A DNA stretch of 64,000 nucleotides from G963667145 sp963667145 (GTDB taxonomy: Bacteria; Cloacimonadota; Cloacimonadia; G963667145), in NCBI GenBank assembly GCA_963667145.1, contig OY762943.1:1302001-1366000 (forward strand), written 5' to 3'. Below are positions 50,687 to 59,350 of the stretch, in pieces (positions within the stretch are counted from its first letter, which is position 1; the number at the start of each line of letters is the position of its first letter). The notes below the pieces were generated by a model. The model saw nothing but the letters and a program-made list of their open reading frames with translations, made no database searches and had not been told where the DNA came from. A program made the translations under genes and the position numbers.

Positions 50687-51478
50687 ATGTTTCAAGTGGC
50701 GATGCTTTACTCTGGGAGCAAAGGCAATGCTTGTCTTGTCAAAACCGACAAAACGAAGCTCGTGGTGGATATAGGGTTTAGTGGAAAAAGGTTTTTGCAG
50801 TCGCTTTCGGATTTGTCTTTGGATTGTACGAAGTTGGACGCTGTGGTGGTGTCGCACGAACATACCGACCACATTTCGGCTGTGGGAATAGTTGCTCGGA
50901 AGTTGAATTTGCCAGTGTATTTAACGAAAAAAACTTATGAGTGTTGCAAGGGGAAATTGGGCAAATTGCCTCAAGGAGTACGGCACTTTGCTTCTGGCAA
51001 AAAGTTTGAGATTGGCGATTTGGAGATAGACCCATTTGCTAGCAGTCACGACGCTATAGACCCGTGCAACTTTGTTTTCACCAAGAAAGAAGATTTAGCG
51101 GAGAGGAAGCTGGCTCTTGCCACGGATAACGGCTACATTTCCAAGATTTTGCTTCACAAACTCAAGGATTGTACCACGGTTATTTTGGAGTCAAATCACG
51201 ACAAAGATATTTTGCTCACTTCGGGGAATTATCCTTGGGAGTTGGTGCAGAGAATCAACAGCAGAGTTGGGCATTTGTCCAACGAAGAAGCTGCGGGAGT
51301 GTTGTCGCAGGTGGTTAATGCTAAATTGAAACGAGTGATTTTGGCACATCTATCTGCGGAAAACAATTTGCCAGAATTGGCACAGGCTACGGCTGAAAAC
51401 GTCTTGAAAATTTTTGGCAATGGAGCCGATGTTGTTTTGGCAAGGCAAGAGAAATCAACGGAACTTTTGGATATATAA
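50687..51478 (+). CDS. walJ: MBL-fold hydrolase, WalJ/YycJ family
   Basis: 263 residues. Metal motif SHEHTDH (H57, H59, D61, H62). LYSGSKGNACLV at the start and ATDNGYISKILLHKL with LESNHDKDIL match the YycJ/WalJ subgroup of beta-lactamase-fold nucleases. Homologues have been linked to DNA repair and cell-wall regulation. In WalRK-bearing bacteria the gene follows the two-component system, which is absent here. It follows yhaM by six bases. Confidence 0.88.
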   Translation: MFQVAMLYSGSKGNACLVKTDKTKLVVDIGFSGKRFLQSLSDLSLDCTKLDAVVVSHEHTDHISAVGIVARKLNLPVYLTKKTYECCKGKLGKLPQGVRHFASGKKFEIGDLEIDPFASSHDAIDPCNFVFTKKEDLAERKLALATDNGYISKILLHKLKDCTTVILESNHDKDILLTSGNYPWELVQRINSRVGHLSNEEAAGVLSQVVNAKLKRVILAHLSAENNLPELAQATAENVLKIFGNGADVVLARQEKSTELLDI

Positions 51479-51479
51479 T

Positions 51480-52142
51480 ATGGAAATTTTGAGAGCGGAA
51501 AATATTTTTAAATCGTATGAGGACGGAAACTCGCGTTTGCAGGTGCTACGTGGGCTCGATTTGATTGTGCAACAAGGTCAAACGAATATCATCACTGGCG
51601 AATCTGGTTGCGGGAAATCGACTCTTTTGCATATTTTGGGCAATTTAGACAGTGTGGATAGTGGCGAAGTTTTGTACAAGGGCAGACCTGTGCAAGACGG
51701 AAATAAGTTACGCAACGAGTTTTTGGGATTTGTTTTCCAATCGCACTATCTTTTGCAGGAATTTACTGTCTTGGAAAATATTGCTATGCCGATGTTTATC
51801 AAAACTAAAAATATGCTTGAGAGCAAAAGAGAGGCTCTGGAAATCTTGAAGATTTTGGATTTGGAAGAGAAGCGAGACGTTTTCCCTGCGAATTTATCTG
51901 GCGGTCAGTCACAACGTGTTGCTGTCGGACGAGCGATAGTAAATCGACCGCATCTGATTTTGGCTGACGAGCCTTCTGGTAGCTTGGACAGCAAGAACAA
52001 GGACAATCTCGTTAGCATCTTTTTGGAACTGAGCAAGAAGTTTGAGCTGGCTTTTGTTATCGTGACGCACAATTTGGAGCTTGCGGACAAAATGGACAAG
52101 CATTATATCCTCGCTGACGGGAAGCTGAACTTACAGAAATGA
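51480..52142 (+). CDS. lolD: LolD/MacB-type ABC transporter ATPase
   Basis: 220 residues from ATG 51480. Walker A GESGCGKST (~residue 40), signature LSGGQSQRVAVGRAI (~137), Walker B ILADEPSGSLD. Length and sequence fit LolD, the ATPase that drives lipoprotein release from the inner membrane; MacB-type exporters are the alternative. No lolC/E permease lies beside it. It starts one base after walJ and overlaps tamB by four bases. Confidence 0.85.
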   Translation: MEILRAENIFKSYEDGNSRLQVLRGLDLIVQQGQTNIITGESGCGKSTLLHILGNLDSVDSGEVLYKGRPVQDGNKLRNEFLGFVFQSHYLLQEFTVLENIAMPMFIKTKNMLESKREALEILKILDLEEKRDVFPANLSGGQSQRVAVGRAIVNRPHLILADEPSGSLDSKNKDNLVSIFLELSKKFELAFVIVTHNLELADKMDKHYILADGKLNLQK

Positions 52143-55100
52143 AATCTAAAAAGTGGCTATTTATTGCCATAGCTATCTTGTTGGTGCTTAATGGAATATA
52201 CTATTTAATTACCAATGTTATTGGAATTGATAATTTCATCAAAGATAGGCTTACGGCTTCTCTTTCCTATCGCACCAAATCCAAGGTAACTCTCAACAAA
52301 ATCGACTACAACGACAAGCGGGTAACGATTTTTGGCATTAGCAGTGAGAATGCTGATTACTCTCTGGAAATAGAAAGCGTTACGCTCGAATACAACTTGT
52401 TTTTTTTGCCATTTTATAAGATTTTGCCACGACGAGCTTTCAACAAAATTTTGTTTTATCATCCGAATTTTGTCCTCAAAAAAGGAATTAGTCTTCAAGG
52501 TGGAAATCTAAGAAATGTGGATTTTGAGAAAACTTTGTTCTCGTTGCCCGATTTTTCCGTTGTGGAAGGCAGTTGCAGTTTTGAGTTGGAGAAGGCGAAT
52601 CAACTAAAGTTTAAAGACAAGTTCGATGTTTTTTCTTGTAGCTTTTCCATGGATGAGAACGACAGAGCAAATTCCGAGCTTTACATAGCTTCCGATTCTC
52701 GTGAACTGACGTGCAATTTATCGTTTGCAAACAGCGTAATCGATTCTATCAACTTGCAGATAGATAGCTTCTCTTTGCCTGGCTTGGTTTTCCAAGATTT
52801 GGACTCTCTTCGGTTTATTTTGGACGGGAATTTGATTGGTAGCAGAGATAAATTTCAGTCGGATTTGCAGTTGAAAGATTTTTTCGCCAAGGGTGAGCAT
52901 TTCAATCTTTCGTTACCAAGTTTGGAACTAAAAGGTAACGATGAATACCTGAATTTCAATCTTCATAATGGAGAGGTGTTCGACATTCCATTCGAATTTG
53001 CGACGGCATTTTCGCATTTTATGCAAAACGATGTGGAGGTTTTTGGTAGCATCAACGTGGGCAATGAGATAAAGATAGAGAAATTTTTGGCAAAGAGGAA
53101 GAAATTGCGGAATAAGAATGTTTGGGAGATAATGAATTTCTTGTGCTTGGAGAACGAATTTTACGGCAGTCTTATTTACGATTCTGACGATTTTTCTTTT
53201 GAATTGTATGACACTTCTTTTACTCTGAAGGAAGGAGATTTTTACCTCAATAGTTCGTTAAAATTTTTTGCTTCTTGGAACAGGGATTTGGGATTTAAAG
53301 CAAATTTCTCTGGAGATAGCCTTGTTGTTAATAGCAAAAATTTCGTTTTTGATGAAGCGAAGTTGACGGGGAGTTTGGTTCAAGACACTTTCGAAGTTCT
53401 TTTTATCAAGGGAGATAGCTTAATTGAGGTTGAATTTGATGGCTCCTTTTTTGCGGATAGTTGTTTAGTTTCTCTCAGGACAAAGGAGTTTGATCCTAAT
53501 TTATTGCTGAAGAACAAAATAAAGAATTTGCCAATGTGCAGATTTAGTTCTGAGGGAGAGCTACGGAACAAGATTTTGCATTCGAATATAAACGTCTTTT
53601 TGGACGACCCATATTACGGACTTGTGAGTGGTTCGTTCGGTTCGGATTTTTCGTACGATTTTACTCAAGGGGAAATCAAGGCGAATTTTCGTAGTTACAA
53701 GGCGACTTTCAATTACAATCTCTTCGATTTGGATATGAATTTGCAAGGAAATTTCGACAGTTTGGAGATTTGCAACTTGGTAGTAAACGAAGGATTTACG
53801 GGGGATTTCTTATTGCTGAGCGGTGAGAATTATTCGTTGTCAGGCAGTCTTGTTGGAAACTCTTTAGAACTCTCGAATTGGCAAAAATACTTTAGCAAGC
53901 GACTTTTGTCTGAGGAATTAGGTGGAAAGCTGAACGCAAAATTCACTTTGGATGAGGCAGGAGAGATAAGCATTGATTTGCAAACCAACGGCTTTAGATA
54001 TGGCAATTGGCAAGGGTTTGACAGCAAATTGTCACTAATTGGGAAAGCGGATTCTTTGCATATCAAAGAGGCTTTTGTGGTCAGTGGAGCTGACACGGTG
54101 GTTAGAGCGAGTGGAAATCTTCTTGTTGATTCTTTGGTGAAGGTTAGCGGACTTTTCGATGTGCATAATTTGGATTTGGCGAAATTGCAATTGGATAACA
54201 ACGGAATTTGGAATGGGATTATGTCTGGCAAGATTGTTTTGGACGATTGGGGACAGTTTCCAACTTTTTCTGGAGAGTTACATTGCTTCGATTTTGCTTA
54301 TAAAAACATAAAATTTTCCGAGGCTAATCTAAAGTTACGTCAAGACAAAAAGAAGCTGATTTTTGAGAAAGGGAGTTGCTTTTTTGAGTCCAAAAAAGAG
54401 AAATTGGAGTTGCAAGGGGAGCTTGGCTACAACCTTTTGAGTGGCTCGGTGTATCCTTCCAACAGCATTTTGCAGCTCTATTATCAGGGCGATTTTTTGA
54501 ATATTTTGGCACATTTTATTCCTGGAATGAACAAGACTTCTTCCGATTCCCGCTTGGCACTGAATATGCGGATGTCGGATGACGGACTTACTATGGAAGA
54601 TGGAATTCTTGTTCTAAAGAACGGCAAGGTTGAGATGTCTGGTCAGCAGGCGAAGCTCAAGAATTTGGAAGCTGAGATGAGGATTGCGAACGACAGCTTG
54701 TATATTGAGAAAGTCCAAGGCAGAATGGGTGACGGGAAAATAAATGTCAGTAACGATTTTGTGAATACGAAGAAAGATTTAGTCATCGGTAATCTCAATT
54801 TTGGGACTATCCGTTTTTGGACGAGCGACGGGGGCATCACTTTTCATTATCCCGACTATATGGATGACGATGCTGTTGGGAATGTGGTTATCAAGGGAAT
54901 AAATTCTCCCAAGGGTTTTGTGCAGGGTCCTGCGGATGATATGTTGATAAGTTTTGAACTGATTGGCTCCGACTGGCAGGGAATGTTTCCCAAGAAGTCT
55001 AAAAACCTTTTGAAATTGGTTGAAGGGGTTATTGCGAAAAATTCTGAGCATGAAAGTAATAATTTGCCTTTTTCCATGGATTTGCTCCTGACGATAGGCG

Positions 55101-55975
55101 ACAACGCTTATTACAAAACGTATCCGATGAATTTGCTGGTTGAAGCAGGAAGCTACATGCTGTTCCATTACGAAAAGGACGAGCATTGGGAATTGGTGGA
55201 TGGAAATCTCACTTCGGTCAGTGGCGATATGGAGCTTTTTTCTGGAGTGTTTAACGCAAAATCGGTTAAGCTAAAACTTTCCATGGTTAATTCGTTTTTT
55301 GATTTGGCAGGCGAGTTTGAGGCTAGAGCTATCGATGGTAATACGGTTACGCTGAATGTGAAAACCATTGATAAAAACGTTTTCAGCATTATAGATAATT
55401 TGGATTACAAATTGCTTAGCACCGACAGAAATTTGACTTCGGACTTGCAGATTATATCTTCACTGAGTTATGACCTTTCCGAAGAAGAAAGCAGTCTCTC
55501 GGCAAAAACCAGTCCTGTAGTTGCCTCTCAGGCGATAGAGATTTTGGGAGGAACAGTGCAGTCGCAGGTTTTAGATCCATTTATTTCGCCTGTGGAGAAT
55601 AGGTTACAGAGATTTTTGCGGCTGGATTTGTTTAGGATTAAGTTTAACATCGTGCAAAATATTTTGGAAGATTACGATGAACAGCAAAATCTTTCTGGCA
55701 CAGAGGAGAACAATGGTAGTCGTAACATTCTGTTGAATAAAATGAAAATTTTGTTTGGCAAGAGTCTCACAAATCGTTTATTTTTTGTGTCGGAAATCAA
55801 TTTGGAAGAGCCAGACGATCCGCTGGTGAAAGACAAAGATTTGTTCATGAACCAAAAAATCGGCTTCAAGTACATTTTTCCGCACAATTTCAGATTTCAA
55901 TACGACTACAATTTTAGCGAGGACGCCGAGAAGAACAGCTACGAAATTAACTTGAAGAAATCGATAGATTTTTGA
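52139..55975 (+). CDS. tamB: TamB-like (DUF490) inter-membrane protein
   Basis: 1278 residues. A single N-terminal transmembrane helix (~residues 4-26) is followed by a very long beta-strand-rich region, as in AsmA/TamB lipid-transfer proteins that span the periplasm as a hydrophobic groove. The last ~300 residues (SQVLDPFISPVENRL, LTNRLFFVSEINL, GFKYIFPHNFRFQYDYNF) match the TamB C-terminal domain. No BamA/TamA partner gene is next to it. It supports the presence of an outer membrane. Confidence 0.85.
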   Translation: MKSKKWLFIAIAILLVLNGIYYLITNVIGIDNFIKDRLTASLSYRTKSKVTLNKIDYNDKRVTIFGISSENADYSLEIESVTLEYNLFFLPFYKILPRRAFNKILFYHPNFVLKKGISLQGGNLRNVDFEKTLFSLPDFSVVEGSCSFELEKANQLKFKDKFDVFSCSFSMDENDRANSELYIASDSRELTCNLSFANSVIDSINLQIDSFSLPGLVFQDLDSLRFILDGNLIGSRDKFQSDLQLKDFFAKGEHFNLSLPSLELKGNDEYLNFNLHNGEVFDIPFEFATAFSHFMQNDVEVFGSINVGNEIKIEKFLAKRKKLRNKNVWEIMNFLCLENEFYGSLIYDSDDFSFELYDTSFTLKEGDFYLNSSLKFFASWNRDLGFKANFSGDSLVVNSKNFVFDEAKLTGSLVQDTFEVLFIKGDSLIEVEFDGSFFADSCLVSLRTKEFDPNLLLKNKIKNLPMCRFSSEGELRNKILHSNINVFLDDPYYGLVSGSFGSDFSYDFTQGEIKANFRSYKATFNYNLFDLDMNLQGNFDSLEICNLVVNEGFTGDFLLLSGENYSLSGSLVGNSLELSNWQKYFSKRLLSEELGGKLNAKFTLDEAGEISIDLQTNGFRYGNWQGFDSKLSLIGKADSLHIKEAFVVSGADTVVRASGNLLVDSLVKVSGLFDVHNLDLAKLQLDNNGIWNGIMSGKIVLDDWGQFPTFSGELHCFDFAYKNIKFSEANLKLRQDKKKLIFEKGSCFFESKKEKLELQGELGYNLLSGSVYPSNSILQLYYQGDFLNILAHFIPGMNKTSSDSRLALNMRMSDDGLTMEDGILVLKNGKVEMSGQQAKLKNLEAEMRIANDSLYIEKVQGRMGDGKINVSNDFVNTKKDLVIGNLNFGTIRFWTSDGGITFHYPDYMDDDAVGNVVIKGINSPKGFVQGPADDMLISFELIGSDWQGMFPKKSKNLLKLVEGVIAKNSEHESNNLPFSMDLLLTIGDNAYYKTYPMNLLVEAGSYMLFHYEKDEHWELVDGNLTSVSGDMELFSGVFNAKSVKLKLSMVNSFFDLAGEFEARAIDGNTVTLNVKTIDKNVFSIIDNLDYKLLSTDRNLTSDLQIISSLSYDLSEEESSLSAKTSPVVASQAIEILGGTVQSQVLDPFISPVENRLQRFLRLDLFRIKFNIVQNILEDYDEQQNLSGTEENNGSRNILLNKMKILFGKSLTNRLFFVSEINLEEPDDPLVKDKDLFMNQKIGFKYIFPHNFRFQYDYNFSEDAEKNSYEINLKKSIDF

Positions 55976-55977
55976 GA

Positions 55978-58305
55978 ATGAAGGCTCCGTTATTTTTGCC
56001 TTTTTTGTTCCTGATTTTGGGAATATTTTTTGGGCAACTATTTTCTTGGGGGCTATACTTTGCAATTCCTCTTATAGGTTGTGTTCTACTTGGGCTTTTC
56101 ACTCGAAGGGCGTTTTTCACCCTCTTGGCGATTTTTTGCTTAGGCTCGTTGCTAATTCAAAAAGAGAGCAATCCGAGGCAAATCGGCAATTATCTTGATG
56201 TCCCCATAGTTCAGCCAATTGTGGGCGAAATTGTCTCTGAAGTGGACTACAGCAAGGATAGAGAAGGCTATCGCTTTGTTCTGTCGTTGGATAGCGTTGC
56301 TGGTGTGGAAGCTGAGGGTTTAGTTCAATTTTGGACGGAGCAAGCAGGTCTAAAGTACGGGCAAGTTGTGAGATGCGTTGCTGAACTCCGAACTCCAGAA
56401 AGTGCTGTGAATCCCTACGGTTTTGACTATGCACAATATTTGGAACAGCGGAGCATTTACGCTTTGGGGAGCAACAAGACTTTGCTTGAGGTGGTTGAGC
56501 AGAAGGGAAATTTCTTTTGGCACGCTGTTTACAAAGGCAGACAATGGATGCTGGCGAGGATGGAAGCCCGCTTTGGAGAGTATTCCGCTTTTTTGCAAAC
56601 GATTTTGCTTGGTAAGAGAATGGAAGATTCGGGATTGCGGGAAGATTTTACCAAGGCAGGTGTAGCACACATTTTGGCTATCAGCGGGCTACATATCGGC
56701 GTGATTTCTCTGATAATATTTTTATTGCTTCGCATATTTATTCCTCGGATTTGGTTGGTCAGAACGATAACAATCTCGGTTTTGCTCTTTTATGCGGCTT
56801 TGTGCGGGTTCACTCCGTCGGTTACCAGAGCGGTTTTGATGATTAGTTTGGGTTTGTGGGCGATGCACTTGGAAAGGATAATGGTTTTGGACAATATTGT
56901 GGCGACTGCGGGGATAATCATCTTGCTAATCAAGCCTGAGTTTGCTCTGTCCATCAGCTTTCAACTGTCGTTTTTGGCTGTGTTGGTGCTGGCAAATTTA
57001 GTTCCTCGGATAAATTTGAAGCTTGGAGGCTTAAATAATCAAAAGCAAACCTACTATTTGTGTAAAAAATTGCCTCTCTTCATTAATTCCATGTTGAGTT
57101 CTTTTGTAGTCAGTTTGGCGACGATACCCATAACGCTATATTATTTCAATCAAATAAATTTCAACGGTGTGTTCGCTAATTTGATTTGCGTTCCTTTGGC
57201 AGGGTTTATAGTTCCTTTGAGTTTTGTGTGCTTATTTACGCCGATTTTTCACTTGGAATACAGCATCGCCCTGAAAGCGTTGATAGATTTACTATTTTGG
57301 TTTGTGAAGGTGTTTGCTGACTTCCCCTTCCATTACGGGAGCATCAGCAGAACATTTTTCTTGCCTGTGGTTGTTAGTGCGATTTTTCTTTTGGCATCGG
57401 TGTATTTTGCGAGAAAGCGGAAAAGATTTAAGACAGTCATCGCTTTTTTGCTGATTGCGATTTTGCCGTGGGGCTATTTTCTCATTCCGCGAGATAGAAG
57501 CCTGCGAATTACTTTCTTCGACTGTGGTCTTGGTGATATGACGCTTATTTCCACTCCTGAGGGGAAAAATATTTTTGTGGATGTTGGCCCTCCAGATTTT
57601 GTGCGGAGCTTCAAGAAAACTGCAGTGCCGTATTTGGCGGAAAAGGGAATCCGAAGCATCGATTTTTTGGTGCTAACTCACGCTCACAACGACCACTTCG
57701 GCGGTGTGTGGCATGCTTTCGAGGAATTGAACATAAAGAGAGTTGTGGTGACGGAAAATTTTACGAAGAGCAAGATTTGGCAACGATTTTCGCAAGTGGT
57801 AAAAGACGAGGGCAGTGAGCTTGTGGTTTTGCAGGATACAGGACGATTGCTTCAGGAAGAAGATTTGTCAATTATGGTGGTGCATCCCGCCAAAGAGTTT
57901 TGGGATGCGGACATCAACAACATGTCCATAGTTTTGCGGTTGGATTTCAGGGAGTTCTCGGCACTTTTGACTGGAGATTTGGAAAAAGAGGGCGAGGAAT
58001 TCATTTTGCCGTTGTTCGATTTGGACTGCGATTTGCTCAAAGTTGGGCATCACGGGAGCAAGTCGTCCAGCACGAAGCCTTTCATCAAGGAGGTTAGTCC
58101 TGAGTACGCCTTCATCTTTACATCGGTGAAAAACCGCTTTCATTTTCCGCACAATAAGACTTTGCAAGCGTACGAGTTTTTGGGAGAGAACCTCTTTGTC
58201 ACTGGCGAAAGTGGTGCGATAGAGATTTTCACAGATGGGCATTCCGCACATTTCAAAACTTATAAAAGCAAAAGAGAGTTTACCGATTTTACGCTGGATG
58301 AGTGA
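55978..58305 (+). CDS. comEC: ComEC/Rec2 DNA-uptake channel
   Basis: 775 residues from ATG 55978; a TTG at 55972 overlaps the tamB stop and may couple the two. The N-terminal DUF4131-like part is followed by the competence domain, with HILAISGLHIGVISLI near residue 225 and many transmembrane helices. The C-terminal metallo-beta-lactamase domain (~515-775) carries THAHNDHFGG and VGHHGSKSS. It forms the inner-membrane channel for single-stranded DNA in natural transformation. Other competence genes are absent from the window. Confidence 0.92.
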   Translation: MKAPLFLPFLFLILGIFFGQLFSWGLYFAIPLIGCVLLGLFTRRAFFTLLAIFCLGSLLIQKESNPRQIGNYLDVPIVQPIVGEIVSEVDYSKDREGYRFVLSLDSVAGVEAEGLVQFWTEQAGLKYGQVVRCVAELRTPESAVNPYGFDYAQYLEQRSIYALGSNKTLLEVVEQKGNFFWHAVYKGRQWMLARMEARFGEYSAFLQTILLGKRMEDSGLREDFTKAGVAHILAISGLHIGVISLIIFLLLRIFIPRIWLVRTITISVLLFYAALCGFTPSVTRAVLMISLGLWAMHLERIMVLDNIVATAGIIILLIKPEFALSISFQLSFLAVLVLANLVPRINLKLGGLNNQKQTYYLCKKLPLFINSMLSSFVVSLATIPITLYYFNQINFNGVFANLICVPLAGFIVPLSFVCLFTPIFHLEYSIALKALIDLLFWFVKVFADFPFHYGSISRTFFLPVVVSAIFLLASVYFARKRKRFKTVIAFLLIAILPWGYFLIPRDRSLRITFFDCGLGDMTLISTPEGKNIFVDVGPPDFVRSFKKTAVPYLAEKGIRSIDFLVLTHAHNDHFGGVWHAFEELNIKRVVVTENFTKSKIWQRFSQVVKDEGSELVVLQDTGRLLQEEDLSIMVVHPAKEFWDADINNMSIVLRLDFREFSALLTGDLEKEGEEFILPLFDLDCDLLKVGHHGSKSSSTKPFIKEVSPEYAFIFTSVKNRFHFPHNKTLQAYEFLGENLFVTGESGAIEIFTDGHSAHFKTYKSKREFTDFTLDE

Positions 58306-58346
58306 GAAATAAACAAAGTAGTTTTGGATTTGAGAATTGTCGCCAG

Positions 58347-58703
58347 TTAATTATCTCGCACAGGTTTGTTGTATTCTCCTGCTTCTGCCATCTCTTCCAC
58401 AAATTTATCCAGCCCGACATCTTTGATTCTATCGATGCAACCTTTTCTGTTGGATTTGAATAGCAGAGCAAAAGCCTTAGAAATCCAGTTGTTGAACTTC
58501 TTGCAATCGTTTGCGTTGGAATAGGTTTTACATTCGGCACAGGTAGCATAACTATTCTCGATACAACAAGTTCTGAGTTTGCACCAAGTCGCCTTCACAA
58601 AGTCGTGGCAACCAACACATTTCCCCTTTAGATAGCGTTTGCATGTTCCACAATACAAGCCACAATAAGCAACGAGCTCTTTATTTTTTTCAATAGATTT
58701 CAT
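58347..58703 (-). CDS. DUF3795 Cys-rich protein
   Basis: 118 residues from ATG 58703 (AGGAG upstream; the frame runs 49 codons further without a signal). Ten or more Cys residues are arranged as YCGLYCGTCKRYLKGKCVGC, then CKLRTCCIE and CAECKTY. This is the zinc- or Fe-S-binding pattern of DUF3795, whose function is unknown. Last of a minus-strand unit after lysE. Confidence 0.8.
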   Translation of the reverse strand: MKSIEKNKELVAYCGLYCGTCKRYLKGKCVGCHDFVKATWCKLRTCCIENSYATCAECKTYSNANDCKKFNNWISKAFALLFKSNRKGCIDRIKDVGLDKFVEEMAEAGEYNKPVRDN

Positions 58704-58720
58704 TTTTTCTCCTATTTGCT

Positions 58721-59326
58721 CTAATCTTCCAGAGCCAATTTCCCTGCAAATCCTATCAATACTGCACCAAAGCCTTGCTGAATGCGTTTGATTACTTTGG
58801 GCGAACTCAGCAATTTTTTGAACATATTCGCCAGCAAGCCGTATAGGCAAAACACCAAGAAAGTTAAAATCATAAAGATGAAGCTCAGGACTGTCATTTG
58901 CGTGCGGACACCCACAGAGCCGTGGCTGATGAACTGTGGCAAAAAGGAGAGGAAGAATAGAGTGAGCTTGGGATTGAGCAGGTTTATCAAGATTGCTTTG
59001 CCGATGATTTTGAGCGGATTTTCCTTACTTCCTTCCTCAATCACAATCTCATTTTTTGAGCGAATCATACCAATTCCGAGATAGAGCAGATAGAGGATGC
59101 CGATAATTTTAATGATTTGCATCACTTGTGCACTCGCGTGCATGATTGCCGAAAGTCCGAAAATAGCCGCCAATATGTGAGGCAAAATCCCCAAAGTGCA
59201 ACCGAACGCTGCCAAAATTGCATTCCGCTTATTACTGGATAGACCCGTGGTGATGGTGTAGATAACGCCTGTTCCCGGCACGAGTATCACTATCAAGGAT
59301 GTAACTATAAAACCAATGTTTATCAT
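58721..59326 (-). CDS. LysE/RhtB-family amino-acid exporter
   Basis: 201 residues, six transmembrane helices. VPGTGVIYTITTGLSSNKRN near the N-terminus is the family signature, and FLSFLPQFI in the middle is typical. Exports amino acids or related compounds; the substrate is unknown. AGGAGG just before the ATG. It follows uvrA by 24 bases. Confidence 0.9.
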   Translation of the reverse strand: MINIGFIVTSLIVILVPGTGVIYTITTGLSSNKRNAILAAFGCTLGILPHILAAIFGLSAIMHASAQVMQIIKIIGILYLLYLGIGMIRSKNEIVIEEGSKENPLKIIGKAILINLLNPKLTLFFLSFLPQFISHGSVGVRTQMTVLSFIFMILTFLVFCLYGLLANMFKKLLSSPKVIKRIQQGFGAVLIGFAGKLALED

Positions 59327-59350
59327 CTTTCCTCCTGAATTTAATTTACT

